A DNA stretch of 64,000 nt from Flavobacterium fluviatile (GTDB taxonomy: Bacteria > Bacteroidota > Bacteroidia > Flavobacteriales > Flavobacteriaceae): NCBI RefSeq assembly GCF_010645065.1, contig NZ_JAADZW010000001.1:496001-560000 (forward strand), given 5' to 3'. Positions within the stretch are counted from its first letter, which is position 1. Every line of letters starts with the position of its first letter. Both the position numbers and the translations under genes were made by a program. The notes beneath the pieces are model-generated. The model made no database searches. It was not told the DNA's origin and was given only the letters and a program-made list of their open reading frames with translations. Below are positions 1 to 10,187 of the stretch, piece by piece.

Positions 1-590
1 GAATTGACTCAGGATGACACTGGAATCAATTATAAAATTCAATGTCAGGCTAAGCGTAGTCGAAGCCCTATTCTAATATGTTAGCACAAACAAAAATAGA
101 ACTAAACCAGCCTTCGATTACGCTCACGATGACAGTTGTATTAATTTTAAAATCTGTGTTCATGTCAGGCTGAGCGGAGTCGAAAAAACTTTAGTAATAA
201 ACCAGCCTTCGACTACGCTCAGGATGACAGTAGTATTAGTTATAAAATCTGTGTTCATGTCAGGCTGAGCGGAGTCGAAAAAACTTTAATAATAAACCAG
301 CCTTCGACTACGGGCAGGATGACACTCCGGATCCATTAAAAAGTTTATCTCCCTGTCTGACTGAACGGAGTAGAAGCCCTTCTAATATAAGTTTGCATAA
401 TGAAAAAACAGAATTGAACTAACCTTCGACTCCGCTCAGGATGACACTCGAATCAATTATAAAAGTCCATCTCTCTGTCAGGCTGAACCTAACAGAAAAT
501 TTACGTTATAAAGCCTTCGACTCCGCTCAGGATGACATCTGGGTATCACAAAATGATCTCTATGTCAGGCTGAGCGGAGTCGAAGCCTCT
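1..590. repeat. Tandem array of REP-like inverted-repeat units
   Basis: About six units follow each other, with left arms near 7, 111, 206, 301, 423 and 513. Each unit has a left arm like CTTCGACTCCGCTCAGGATG and, 40-60 bases on, a right arm like TGTCAGGCTGAGCGGAGTCG, which is nearly its reverse complement, so each could fold into a hairpin. Spacing between left arms is 95, 95, 122 and 90 bases for units 2-6. Units 2 and 3 are almost identical including their spacer; unit 1 is cut at the window edge and units 4 and 5 have diverged arms. The same arms recur inside the elements at 49651-49853 and 57566-57743. No protein is supported here. The array sits just downstream of the HTCS gene stop. 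Confidence 0.85.
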
Positions 591-621
591 TTTTACAATA
601 TCTGTCTTAAATATTTGAATT

Positions 622-3600
622 TTAACGAAACTGCCTGCGATATTCAGCCGGGGTCTGATTGAATTTTGCCCTGAAACATTTTCCAAAATATTTCAGGTCA
701 TTGAAACCAACTTCAAAACAAATTTCCTTTATCAGCAAATCTTCATTTTTAATCAGTTCGGCAGCTTCACTGAGTCGCATGTCGCGAATAAATACGACTG
801 GCGAAACGCCGGTAATATGTTTTAGTTTATTAAAGAAACTCGCACGTGACATGCACATCAGTCTGCCTAATTCATCAACAGAAAAATCTGTTTTAGACAT
901 ATTTTCCTTTACCAGTTTAATTACCTGAACCATGAATGCATTGTCCTTATTGGAAATCTGTAATGGCTCTTCTTCGACAATTTCAGTAATATTACCAGTA
1001 GAATACAGTCGCTGCAGGCGAAGGCGCTGCTGCAGGACATTTTTTACCCGTGCTTTTAAAAAACTCACATTAAAAGGTTTGGTGATGTAATCATCGGCAC
1101 CATATTCCATTCCTTCCAGTTTGCTTTCTATCGATGATTTTGCACTGAGAAGAATAACCGGAAGATGGCTAACAGCAAAGTTGTCACGGATCAATTTTAG
1201 CATTTCTATACCGTCTGTTTCCGGCATCATAATATCGCTGATAATGAAATCAGGCGATAGTTCTTTGGCTTTTAAATATCCTTCTGCACCATTTTCTGCT
1301 GTATAAATGGTATATTCTTTTTCTAAAACAGAAACAATAAAACCTCTCAATTCGGGATCATCTTCAACAATAAGGCCAATAGGCATTTCTCTTTCTTCAA
1401 TTTCAAATGGTATTGAATCAATTTCATCTTCAATTATCGTGTCTGCCTGTACATATTCATCTGTTTCTTCTAGTAAAATATCAACATCTTCAGTAAAATG
1501 TTTGTAACCTTTCAGGAAATCAATCTTGAAACAGCTTCCTTTTCCGGGTGTGCTTTCAACCGATATAATTGCTCCATGTTTGTCTGCGAGATCTTTTACA
1601 ATTGAAAGTCCTATTCCGGTACTTGGGTTATGCGGGTTTTCATTGTAATTTGAAAAACGCACAAACAACCTTTTTTGAAGCAGCGGGTTAATTCCCGGAC
1701 CATTATCTTTCACTTTTAAACAAACATGTTTTTCAGATTCTTCCACTATTACTTCAATTGTATCGCATTTATTGCAATATTTAAAAGCATTAGAAAGCAG
1801 GTTAATCAAAATTTTATCCAGACTGTCGGGGTCTGCCCATATATTTGAATTTGCTGCACTGATGTTGACCTTCAGCTGTATATTGCGCTGAATACTCATT
1901 TCAGTAAAATTTTCGCACATTTTAGCAGCAAACTCTCCTAAATTCACTTCATTTACGACCAGTTTTCGATCCTGAATTCTCCTCAAATCTAAAATTTGAT
2001 TGACCAGATTTAATAATTTATTACTGTTTTTTTCGATAATCCGGAGTTGTGATTTTACCGAATCATTAATATGTTCATCCGTAAGCATTGTCTCAAGAGG
2101 GGCCGTAATCATCGTAAGGGGTGTGCGAATCTCATGGGAAATATCTGTGAAAAAATTCAGTTTCAATTCACTCATTTGTTTTTGAACCCTTACATCGTTA
2201 CGCAACTTTAAAATAGTTAAAATTGCACGTCTGACCAATGCAAACAGTCCGATTGCCAGCAGCAAATAACAGAAATAAGCAAAATAAGTTCCCCAAACTG
2301 ATGGCCGTATAGTGATTTTTATTTGTCTTTCGTTTCCAGTCCATAAATTGTGGCCATTTGTAGATGAAACCAGCAATGTATAAGTTCCTCTGCCAAGATT
2401 GGTATAATTTATAGACTGTCCGCCTTTCAGATAATTCCAGTCCTTATCAATTCCGTCCAGCTTATAACGGTAAACTACATTTTCATTTTTAATAAAATCT
2501 AAAGCCGAAAATTGAATTCTAAAAAAATTCTGATTGTGTTTTAAGGTTACTTCACTTAGTAGATCAGGATTGTCCGGAATTTCAGAATTGACTTCAAACA
2601 ATTCTTTATTGTTGACTAAAAATTCAGAAACAGCTAAATACGGTTTAAATGTGGAAGTTTTAATGGCTTGCGGCTTAAAATAAATCACTCCGTCTGAGTA
2701 GCCAAAAACAATCTCCCCTGATGCTAACCGGCATTTAGTAGCTTCAGAAAATATTTCTGTTCCCGTAATCGATTTAAGCTCCGGAAAGGTTTCAAAACTA
2801 TTTTTTTTGGTATCAAACCTAACAATCTGATTGTCTCCCATGAGCCAAATTTTACCCATCTCATCTTCCTGCATTCCTACAACACCTTCTAATGGAAATC
2901 CAACATTTTCATTCCAGAATATTTTTGCTTTTACCTGATCTTGTTTATCAATATCAACCAAAATCAGTCCTTTTCCGTTAGTGGCCAATGCCAGACGATC
3001 ATTTTTTGTAACGATTAAGTCTAAAATATCATTCCCTGAAGCCTGATAATGCTCTTTAAATTGTAATTGATCAGCAGATGTGTTTCCGCCGGCGAAAGAA
3101 AATAATTTATAAGAAGAGATAAAAAAGAGTCTGTGATCTTTTGTTTCAGCTATGGAACGCACTTTGTCGGCCGTCTCTATCGGGTAATTTTTCATTTCGT
3201 TTCTATAATTTATAAAACGAATTTTACCGTCTGACTCGTTCACTATATTGATTCCCCCACCCCAGGTACCCAGGTAAATATTGCCATTTGATGACTGAAA
3301 AATCTTATAAATATCATCAGAACTAATACTGTATTTGTCATTTTTATCATATTTGTAATTAGCCACTTCGAAGTTAAATGACTGTGATTTGGAAGTGAGA
3401 CAATACACACCGTTGCCACGGGTTCCAACCCAGATTCTGCCTTTATGATCCTGCATCATACTGTAAATATCAGCTCCCCATCCCGGTCCAGCATTGCCTA
3501 TTATACCGTTTGATCCTAACAAACCTATTTTTCTTTTTTGAGAATCAAATAGTGTAATTTTTTCCTCACGCCCTGCTACCCAAAGATTTCTTTTATTGTC

Positions 3601-4956
3601 TTCCATCAGGCTTCGGACATTGTGTTTCACAGATTCCGCAGCCGAATTCAATTTCAGTTTCAAAAAATTAGTGTTGTTAAACGTAATCATATCCAGTCCC
3701 TGCTTGTAAGAACAAAACCAAAGATTGCCCAATTTATCAAACATAGCAGTGTACATCACATCAGAAAAAGTTTCTTTTGACTCCCGGATGCATTTCATTA
3801 CAGAAAATAATTTGCCCTGCTTTTCATCCCAATATGCTAATGGCCCTTTGTTTGACTGAATCCAGACGGTTCCGTCTGGCGATGTTAAGAGAAAACTTTT
3901 TTGTTTACCGGCTGTTGTTACGTGGTGGTTATTTAAATCCACTTTCAGGGATTTTAATTTTCGAGTGAGAAAATCAAACTGAAAAGCTCCTGAAGAAGGG
4001 GTATCGAACCAAAAATATCGTGAACCGGTTATTCCTAAAAAAGTAAGACTGCCCTCAGGAAAGCCAGGTAATGTTTTACTATTGTACTGATCTAATTTTT
4101 CTTTTTTAATATCATACATACCTATACCCTGCTCTTTTGTTATAACAAATATTGTGTTATCTGTCAAGGCTTTAACTAGTACAATATCATCTTTGATGTC
4201 CAAATCTAAATCAAAAAAAGTACTTGTTTTTTTGGTGTAACGGGTAAGTTTTCCTTTATCTCCACCAAACCAAAGATCATCTTTAGTTTCTGTTGCAATA
4301 TTGAAAGAATAAGACTTTCCGGATTGCCCTGTCATGTTTAAAAAGAAATATTCAGGCACTTTAGCCGACTTCTTCAATCTGGAAATCCCTGCATCTGTTA
4401 AAAACCAGGTAGTTCCTAATTTATCTTCAAAAACATCGGTTACCTTTCCAAAACCTTTAGCAGCACTAAAATCAATCCTTTTTATTTGTTTGTCTGTTCC
4501 GAAAAACAGCATATAATTTTTGTCTTTTGGGAATAGCCATATTTTGCCTGATGGCATAATTTTAAATTCATCAAAAGCAATTCTTAAGGAGCTACCCTGC
4601 ATGGGATCATAGAAACGAAATTCATTTGTATCAAAATAATAAATATCATTCTTTTCTGACTGGATCCAGATACGTCCGCTGTTATCAAAGCTGAATTTTG
4701 ACACACGACTGGAAAGCACTTTTAGAGAACCGTCCTGTCCAACTTTAAATTTTCTAAAAGTGTTGCCATCGTAACGGATAAGACCGTTAAAAGTACCTAA
4801 CCAAATAAATCCTTTTTTATCCTGCTGAATTCCTAAAACACGCGATTGACTTAACCCTCCATTATTTGAAAAATGAGTAAGTACACCAATTGGCTGAGCT
4901 GTACATAAAGCACAAATCAAACTAAAGAAAACCACAACTATTTTCTGTTTCAACAT
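622..4956 (-). CDS. Hybrid two-component system sensor/regulator (HTCS)
   Basis: One-protein signalling system that senses a glycan fragment in the periplasm and regulates transcription. In order: signal peptide (MLKQKIVVVFFSLICALCTA), a Reg_prop beta-propeller region to about residue 790, a Y_Y_Y domain around 803-875, a membrane segment near 886-908, HisKA with the phosphoacceptor His near 940 (DISHEIRTPL), an HATPase domain (N-box LLSNAFKY, G1 DNGPGI, G2 GIGLSIV), a receiver with Asp near 1241 (ISDIMMPETDG) and a C-terminal AraC-type DNA-binding domain. I chose the start at 4956 rather than 5025 because it gives a clean signal peptide and a promoter-like TAATTTTG lies at 4992-4999, inside the longer version. 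The gene is divergent from the GH3 gene, its probable target. No SusC/SusD pair is nearby. Confidence 0.95.
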   Translation of the reverse strand: MLKQKIVVVFFSLICALCTAQPIGVLTHFSNNGGLSQSRVLGIQQDKKGFIWLGTFNGLIRYDGNTFRKFKVGQDGSLKVLSSRVSKFSFDNSGRIWIQSEKNDIYYFDTNEFRFYDPMQGSSLRIAFDEFKIMPSGKIWLFPKDKNYMLFFGTDKQIKRIDFSAAKGFGKVTDVFEDKLGTTWFLTDAGISRLKKSAKVPEYFFLNMTGQSGKSYSFNIATETKDDLWFGGDKGKLTRYTKKTSTFFDLDLDIKDDIVLVKALTDNTIFVITKEQGIGMYDIKKEKLDQYNSKTLPGFPEGSLTFLGITGSRYFWFDTPSSGAFQFDFLTRKLKSLKVDLNNHHVTTAGKQKSFLLTSPDGTVWIQSNKGPLAYWDEKQGKLFSVMKCIRESKETFSDVMYTAMFDKLGNLWFCSYKQGLDMITFNNTNFLKLKLNSAAESVKHNVRSLMEDNKRNLWVAGREEKITLFDSQKRKIGLLGSNGIIGNAGPGWGADIYSMMQDHKGRIWVGTRGNGVYCLTSKSQSFNFEVANYKYDKNDKYSISSDDIYKIFQSSNGNIYLGTWGGGINIVNESDGKIRFINYRNEMKNYPIETADKVRSIAETKDHRLFFISSYKLFSFAGGNTSADQLQFKEHYQASGNDILDLIVTKNDRLALATNGKGLILVDIDKQDQVKAKIFWNENVGFPLEGVVGMQEDEMGKIWLMGDNQIVRFDTKKNSFETFPELKSITGTEIFSEATKCRLASGEIVFGYSDGVIYFKPQAIKTSTFKPYLAVSEFLVNNKELFEVNSEIPDNPDLLSEVTLKHNQNFFRIQFSALDFIKNENVVYRYKLDGIDKDWNYLKGGQSINYTNLGRGTYTLLVSSTNGHNLWTGNERQIKITIRPSVWGTYFAYFCYLLLAIGLFALVRRAILTILKLRNDVRVQKQMSELKLNFFTDISHEIRTPLTMITAPLETMLTDEHINDSVKSQLRIIEKNSNKLLNLVNQILDLRRIQDRKLVVNEVNLGEFAAKMCENFTEMSIQRNIQLKVNISAANSNIWADPDSLDKILINLLSNAFKYCNKCDTIEVIVEESEKHVCLKVKDNGPGINPLLQKRLFVRFSNYNENPHNPSTGIGLSIVKDLADKHGAIISVESTPGKGSCFKIDFLKGYKHFTEDVDILLEETDEYVQADTIIEDEIDSIPFEIEEREMPIGLIVEDDPELRGFIVSVLEKEYTIYTAENGAEGYLKAKELSPDFIISDIMMPETDGIEMLKLIRDNFAVSHLPVILLSAKSSIESKLEGMEYGADDYITKPFNVSFLKARVKNVLQQRLRLQRLYSTGNITEIVEEEPLQISNKDNAFMVQVIKLVKENMSKTDFSVDELGRLMCMSRASFFNKLKHITGVSPVVFIRDMRLSEAAELIKNEDLLIKEICFEVGFNDLKYFGKCFRAKFNQTPAEYRRQFR

Positions 4957-4991
4957 TTTGAAATTTATTTTATCGGAATTCACAAAAATAT

Positions 4992-4999
4992 CAAAATTA
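4992..4999 (-). promoter_or_regulatory. Putative -7 element for the HTCS gene
   Basis: TAATTTTG read on the minus strand fits the Bacteroidetes TAnnTTTG element and lies 36 bases before the chosen ATG. I did not find a well-spaced -33 TTG, so this is tentative. Confidence 0.35.
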
Positions 5000-5159
5000 G
5001 TTTCCCAACCTAAAATAGTACCCACAATTAACCAAATGCCTACCTTTAATTAGCAATTTATCTACCTTTTGTCTTATTAAATAAAATTTCAAAAATTATA
5101 ATAAGCTTTACAACACCCTTCAAATAGCAATTAATCCTAAGCAGATACTCCGAATCGTT

Positions 5160-5167
5160 TAATTTTG
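5160..5167 (+). promoter_or_regulatory. Putative -7 element for the GH3 gene
   Basis: TAATTTTG matches the TAnnTTTG consensus and lies 81 bases before the GH3 ATG. A convincing -33 element is not visible. The 292-base divergent spacer is where the HTCS would be expected to bind. Confidence 0.35.
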
Positions 5168-5248
5168 TAAATCTAAATTTAAAGCCATTTTTTAAATATT
5201 AATAAGAGAAACTAACTATCTTTTAAACCAGAATCAAAAAAAACCTGA

Positions 5249-7864
5249 ATGAAAAAAGTATATAAATTCGTGTTTATGCTAAATTTAGTAGCGCTAAACA
5301 CTTTCGCACAGGAAAAATTTCCATTCAATAATCCTAATTTAGCAACAGAACAGCGTGTAAATGATCTTGTGTCAAGAATGACTGTTGAGGAAAAAATCAG
5401 TCAGTTGATGGATTCATCACCGGCTATAGAACGTTTGGGCGTGCCGGAATACAATTGGTGGAATGAGTCGTTACACGGTGTTGCCCGTGCGGGATATGCA
5501 ACTGTTTTTCCACAATCTATTTCAATTGCCTCATCCTGGGACCGACAGCTGATATTTGAAGTTGCCAGTGCAATTTCAGATGAAGCGCGTGCCAAATACC
5601 ACGAATATTTAAGAAGAGGACAACACGGAATGTATCAGGGGTTGACATTCTGGTCTCCTAATGTCAATATTTTCCGTGATCCACGCTGGGGACGCGGACA
5701 TGAAACTTATGGTGAAGACCCTTTTCTTACCAGTCAGCTCGGACTTAACTACGTTAATGGTCTTCAGGGTAATGATCCAAAATATTTTAAAGTAATTGCT
5801 ACAGCCAAACATTATGCTGTTCACTCTGGTCCGGAACCATCCCGACATCTGTTCAATGCAGAAACCAGCGATGTCGATCTGTACGAAACTTATTTGCCTG
5901 CCTTTCGCACTTTGGTAAAAGAAGGGCATGTTTATTCCGTAATGGGAGCTTATAACCGTTTTAGAGGTGAGTCTGCCAGTGCAAGTCCGTTTTTGTTCAA
6001 TATTCTTCGAAATGACTGGGGATTTAAAGGTTATATTGTTTCTGATTGTGGTGCAGTTGTCGACATCTGGAAATGGCATAAAATTACCCCTGATGCTGCA
6101 ACAGCTTCAGCTTTGGCTGTAAAAACAGGATTGGATTTGGAGTGTGGAAGCAGTTACAAATCATTAAAAGAAGCTCTGGATCGTAAATTACTTACCGAAG
6201 CAGATATTGACATTACTTTGAAACGTTTGTTTACAGCCCGATTTAAATTAGGAATGTTTGATCCTGAGGAGATTGTACCTTATGCTCAGATTCCTTTTTC
6301 TGTAAACAACAACCCTGCCCACGATTATCTGGCACGTGTTGCTTCTCAAAAAAGTATTGTTCTTTTAAAAAATCAGAATAATACACTTCCTCTTTCTAAA
6401 GAGATTAAAACTATTGCCGTAATTGGCCCTAATGCAAATGATGTGCAGTCTTTGTGGGGAAATTATAGTGGTATTCCCAGCAATCCTGTAACGGTATTAA
6501 AAGGTATTCAAAACAAAATTGAACCTCAGGCTAAAGTATTGTATGCGAAAGGTACAGACCTTGCCAAAGGAGTTCCAGAAATGAAAGTCATTCCTTCAGT
6601 ATATTTTCAAAACGAAAACGGAATACAGGGTCTTACAGCAGAATATTTTGACAATAGCAAATGGGAAGGGAAACCTGTTTTTACCCGTATTGATGATAAA
6701 ATCGATTTTCACTGGGATATGAATACGCCTGATACACGTTTAAAAATGGGCAACTACAGCGTTAGATGGACAGGTTATATTGTTGCTCCAAAAACAGGAG
6801 TTTACAACATTTCGGAATGGTCGAAACCTTTTATGACTGTTGAAATTGAAGGTGGAAAAAGTACTGGTGGAAAAAACAATCACCATCCGCGCATCCGTCC
6901 TCAGAAAATAGAATTGAAAGCCGGGAAGAAATATAAGATCGAAGTTAAATACCAAAATTTCTACGGAGATGCAATCGCACAGCTTTTATGGGCTGAACCT
7001 CAGGAAAATGTATTGAAAGAAGCTGTACAGGTTGCCAGTCAGGCAGATGCTGTAGTTTTGGTATTAGGGTTAAATGAACGTCTGGAAGGAGAAGAAATGA
7101 AAGTTGAAGCTGATGGTTTTGAGGGAGGAGACCGCACCAGTCTGAATCTTCCGGCTAATCAGGAAGAACTAATGAAGGAGATGATTGCCACTGGAAAACC
7201 TGTAATTCTGGTTTTAATAAACGGAAGCGCACTTTCGATAAACTGGGCTAATGATAATGTTCCTGCCATTCTTACTGCGGGATATCCTGGACAGCAGGGC
7301 GGGAATGCAATTGCGGATGTACTTTTTGGAGATTACAATCCGGCCGGGCGACTGCCGGTTACCTACTATAAATCTGTTGATCAGCTTCCGGCTTTTGAAA
7401 ACTATGATATGAAAGGCCGTACCTACCGCTATTTCGAAAAGAAACCGCTGTACCCGTTTGGATATGGCTTGAGCTATACAAAATTTGAATACACCAACTT
7501 AAAAGTTCCTGCAAATGTTTCTGCTGAGAAAGATTTTGAAGTATTGGTTGATGTAACCAATGTTGGTGACCGAGATGGTGACGAGGTAGTTGAATTGTAT
7601 CTAAAAGACGAAAAAGCCTCTACGCCACGCCCAATTGTACAACTGGAAGGATTTGAACGTATTCATCTGAAAAAAGGGGAAACAAAAACGGTACGTTTTA
7701 CAATTGCACCCAGACAGTTGTCCTTAATAAACAAAAAAGGCCAGCGTGTTGTAGAACCGGGATGGTTCACTGTTTCTATGGGTGGAAAACAGCCTGACGG
7801 TTCTGCTGAAAATCAAAATGGAAGATTCATTGTAACGGGTAAAACATTAACATTGGAGAAATAG
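5249..7864 (+). CDS. Secreted GH3 glycosidase with PA14 insert (beta-xylosidase/beta-glucosidase type)
   Basis: Exo-acting glycoside hydrolase family 3 enzyme, probably periplasmic. It has an N-terminal signal peptide ending near TFAQ. The GH3 N-terminal barrel carries the nucleophile motif GYIVSDCGAV, with the catalytic Asp at about residue 266. A PA14 domain (starting GLTAEYFDNS) is inserted at about residues 457-600 within the C-terminal GH3 domain. A fibronectin-III-like domain (GDEVVELYLKDE) closes the protein from about residue 774. The length of 871 aa is normal for PA14-containing GH3 proteins. The NWWNESLHGVAR motif is common in the xylosidase-like branch, but substrate (xyloside, arabinoside or glucoside) cannot be read from sequence. 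Divergent from the HTCS, which probably induces it. Confidence 0.93.
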   Translation: MKKVYKFVFMLNLVALNTFAQEKFPFNNPNLATEQRVNDLVSRMTVEEKISQLMDSSPAIERLGVPEYNWWNESLHGVARAGYATVFPQSISIASSWDRQLIFEVASAISDEARAKYHEYLRRGQHGMYQGLTFWSPNVNIFRDPRWGRGHETYGEDPFLTSQLGLNYVNGLQGNDPKYFKVIATAKHYAVHSGPEPSRHLFNAETSDVDLYETYLPAFRTLVKEGHVYSVMGAYNRFRGESASASPFLFNILRNDWGFKGYIVSDCGAVVDIWKWHKITPDAATASALAVKTGLDLECGSSYKSLKEALDRKLLTEADIDITLKRLFTARFKLGMFDPEEIVPYAQIPFSVNNNPAHDYLARVASQKSIVLLKNQNNTLPLSKEIKTIAVIGPNANDVQSLWGNYSGIPSNPVTVLKGIQNKIEPQAKVLYAKGTDLAKGVPEMKVIPSVYFQNENGIQGLTAEYFDNSKWEGKPVFTRIDDKIDFHWDMNTPDTRLKMGNYSVRWTGYIVAPKTGVYNISEWSKPFMTVEIEGGKSTGGKNNHHPRIRPQKIELKAGKKYKIEVKYQNFYGDAIAQLLWAEPQENVLKEAVQVASQADAVVLVLGLNERLEGEEMKVEADGFEGGDRTSLNLPANQEELMKEMIATGKPVILVLINGSALSINWANDNVPAILTAGYPGQQGGNAIADVLFGDYNPAGRLPVTYYKSVDQLPAFENYDMKGRTYRYFEKKPLYPFGYGLSYTKFEYTNLKVPANVSAEKDFEVLVDVTNVGDRDGDEVVELYLKDEKASTPRPIVQLEGFERIHLKKGETKTVRFTIAPRQLSLINKKGQRVVEPGWFTVSMGGKQPDGSAENQNGRFIVTGKTLTLEK

Positions 7865-7891
7865 TTTATATTTTTTAAATGCCGTGATTGT

Positions 7892-7934
7892 ATAAAAATG
7901 TATTTCTGAAAATGATTTAGAAATACATTTTTAT
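7892..7934. terminator. Bidirectional hairpin terminator
   Basis: A perfect 16-bp stem (ATAAAAATGTATTTCT and its complement) with an 11-base loop lies between the convergent GH3 gene and the small gene at 7968-8207. A- and T-runs on both sides allow it to work in both directions. Confidence 0.7.
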
Positions 7935-7967
7935 TTATTATCATCATTAAAAACATAAAATAGTCCA

Positions 7968-8207
7968 TTAAACATTTTTTAATAGATAGATTAATATTTC
8001 TTCTTCAAGTTCTTTTGATAAATTTTCAATCTTTAACTTTTGACTGAAAATTTTTTCCAGTCTATTCTGCAATCTTACAGTTTCTATTTTACTGGTACAA
8101 TATTCATCACAGATGGCTTTGAATTTGTCATCTACGAGATATAAAATTTTAATAGATTCCATAAATCCTGCAAATTTTGCATTATATAGTTCTTGAGGTA
8201 CTGACAT
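7968..8207 (-). CDS. Small hypothetical protein (79 aa)
   Basis: I do not recognise this family. The start MSVPQELYNAKF at 8207 is preferred over an upstream start at 8300 because the extra 31 residues are translated AT-rich leader. The protein has no signal peptide, is charged and predicted largely helical (SKIETVRLQNRLEKIF, then a Glu-rich stretch), so it may form a coiled coil or small helical bundle. It is convergent with the GH3 gene, separated by a shared terminator, and divergent from the GH130 gene. No function is claimed. Confidence 0.55.
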   Translation of the reverse strand: MSVPQELYNAKFAGFMESIKILYLVDDKFKAICDEYCTSKIETVRLQNRLEKIFSQKLKIENLSKELEEEILIYLLKNV

Positions 8208-8470
8208 ATTTGTTAGATTTAGCTGTAATATTATTTTAAAATTACAAATAAAGCTAACGCAATATTTTAAAAAGATGTTTCGTTTTATAAAATGCAACAA
8301 CTTAAATTTTAAGCATTTATATTGTTTTTCGTTTTATTATATTCAAAAAATTAAGAAATCCTCTTTCGTAAAACATATAAAACATCATTTTTTAACAAAA
8401 AAAAAAGGTTTTTTATTAACATATTTCCTAACTTCAATCAATAAAAGTACTGTATTATAAAAAATAAATT

Positions 8471-9937
8471 ATGCGTGTATCTGTCATACGAAAAAATATA
8501 AAATTTACCCCGGATTCAAAAAGAGTTGTTGCAAGATATTTTGTAAATGGTGATGAGCGGACCAGACAAATGGTTCTTCGTATAATGACGCTAAATGACA
8601 AGCAAGTATTGGAAACTCTGGAACAGACACTTCGTGAATTTGCAAGACGCCACCGAAATATTTCTGCCATATTTTTAAGGCACTGTGAAAAAGTTCGGGA
8701 CGTTATTGAAGACATGCAAATTGATTACGAAGCTTTGTCTCTTGATCGAAAAATGCTAATAGGCTCTTTTTGTACAATGGAGTATGCTATAGAGTCTGCA
8801 GCTATTTTTAATCCGTCTATAATAGAAGATTTTGATCAGAGTGGTCTTGAAGCGGGCGAAAAACGTGTTATTATTTCTTTTCGTGCAACCGGTGAAGGTC
8901 ATATCTCATCCATTGTTTTCCGAAGAGGGATACTGGACAGGGACAATAATCTCCAGGTCATGAAAATTGGTCATAACATCGATAAAGCAGAGATTATACA
9001 TAAAAGTTTTTTTAACAAAGAGCGATTTTTACTTAAATTATCCGAAATGCATACTCAGGATAAATACATTACGCAGATTATGCAGGATTTGCCGAATGAG
9101 TTTGAATATTCAGTACTAAAAAGTACAGTAGCATCAGCTTTAAGCGATCCGACAATTCGTGAAGAAAGAAGGACAGCACTGAACGAAATAATCTGGCTGG
9201 CAAAATCTTTTTATGATGTGGAATTCAAGCATGATTCTGATCTTACTGAGCGTGTTATATTTCCGATATCTGATTCTGAAAGCCGTGGTATAGAAGATGC
9301 CCGTTTTGTTCGCTTTACTGATGACGACGGCTCATCCCGAGTAATGGCTACTTATACAGCGTACAATGGACATACTATATTACCTAAACTTATTTCAACT
9401 GAAGATTTTTACACATTTAGGGTAATGCCTTTGCACGGAGCCGGTGCGCAAAATAAAAACCTGGCTTTGTTTCCAAGAAAAGTAAAAGGCAAATATGCTA
9501 TGCTTGCCAGAATAGATGGAGTTAATAATTACATCATGTATTCTGACAGGGTTACACAATGGAACACCCCTATTCTACTTCAGGAACCACGTTATACCTG
9601 GGAGTTTACCCAAATAGGTAACTGCGGATCACCATTGTGGACAGAAGAAGGATGGCTTGTTATTACTCATGGTGTAGGAACTATGCGACGTTATTGTATT
9701 GGTGCATCGTTATTTGATCTTGATGATCCGTCTAAAGAAATTGGAAGACTAACGGAGCCTTTACTGTCACCACTTGAGGATGAACGAGAAGGTTATGTAC
9801 CTAATGTTGTGTACTCGTGCGGTGCCATTATTCATAACAATAGTCTTATATTACCTTATGCTGTTTCAGACTATTCTTCTACTTATGCTGTAGTTGATAT
9901 GGTAGAACTGATTGATGCTTTGAAAAAAAGCAAATAA
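8471..9937 (+). CDS. GH130 family protein (mannoside phosphorylase-like)
   Basis: Cytoplasmic enzyme of glycoside hydrolase family 130, whose characterised members phosphorolyse or hydrolyse beta-mannosides. There is no signal peptide. The C-terminal half is the GH130 five-bladed propeller: GIEDARFVRF, then GAGAQNKNLALFPRK, a YSDRVTQWN stretch and EREGYVPNVVYSCGA. About 200 N-terminal residues before the propeller are a helical extension seen in one group of bacterial GH130 proteins. Whether it is a phosphorylase or hydrolase cannot be decided here. It stands alone with its own terminator at 9964-9997, and its usual partners (GH26, mannosyl-glucose epimerase) are not adjacent. Confidence 0.87.
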   Translation: MRVSVIRKNIKFTPDSKRVVARYFVNGDERTRQMVLRIMTLNDKQVLETLEQTLREFARRHRNISAIFLRHCEKVRDVIEDMQIDYEALSLDRKMLIGSFCTMEYAIESAAIFNPSIIEDFDQSGLEAGEKRVIISFRATGEGHISSIVFRRGILDRDNNLQVMKIGHNIDKAEIIHKSFFNKERFLLKLSEMHTQDKYITQIMQDLPNEFEYSVLKSTVASALSDPTIREERRTALNEIIWLAKSFYDVEFKHDSDLTERVIFPISDSESRGIEDARFVRFTDDDGSSRVMATYTAYNGHTILPKLISTEDFYTFRVMPLHGAGAQNKNLALFPRKVKGKYAMLARIDGVNNYIMYSDRVTQWNTPILLQEPRYTWEFTQIGNCGSPLWTEEGWLVITHGVGTMRRYCIGASLFDLDDPSKEIGRLTEPLLSPLEDEREGYVPNVVYSCGAIIHNNSLILPYAVSDYSSTYAVVDMVELIDALKKSK

Positions 9938-9963
9938 AATTTTTAAAAAACTAACATAAAATT

Positions 9964-9997
9964 AAAATCTCATTACTTGGAATGGGATTTTTTTGTT
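9964..9997 (+). terminator. Terminator of the GH130 gene
   Basis: An 11-bp stem with one G-T type pair (AAAATCTCATT with AATGGGATTTT) and a 6-base loop is followed by a T-run, 26 bases after the GH130 stop. Confidence 0.65.
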
Positions 9998-10187
9998 TTT
10001 TTATGTTCGAAAAAACAACTTAAATTGAAATAAGACGATTTAAGCAATTATTTTACTAAATCCGACCTTATGATATGTTTTATTAAAAAATCAATCTCTA
10101 ATTAATTTTATGAAGCTTGTTTTTAATAGATACAATTTATTAAAAAATATAATCAATAATCAAAAATAATAATAAGTACATATTTTG

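Noticed and set aside
1..590. CRISPR array at the left edge
   Set aside because: The repeated units are inverted pairs with variable arms and spacing, and some spacers are near-identical; no cas genes are nearby.
441..662. 73-codon plus-strand frame at the left edge
   Set aside because: It runs through the REP-like array, and its residues come from the repeat arms; no ribosome-binding site or family resemblance.
5609..6079. 156-codon minus-strand frame inside the GH3 gene
   Set aside because: It is antisense to a conserved catalytic domain, so it is a shadow frame.
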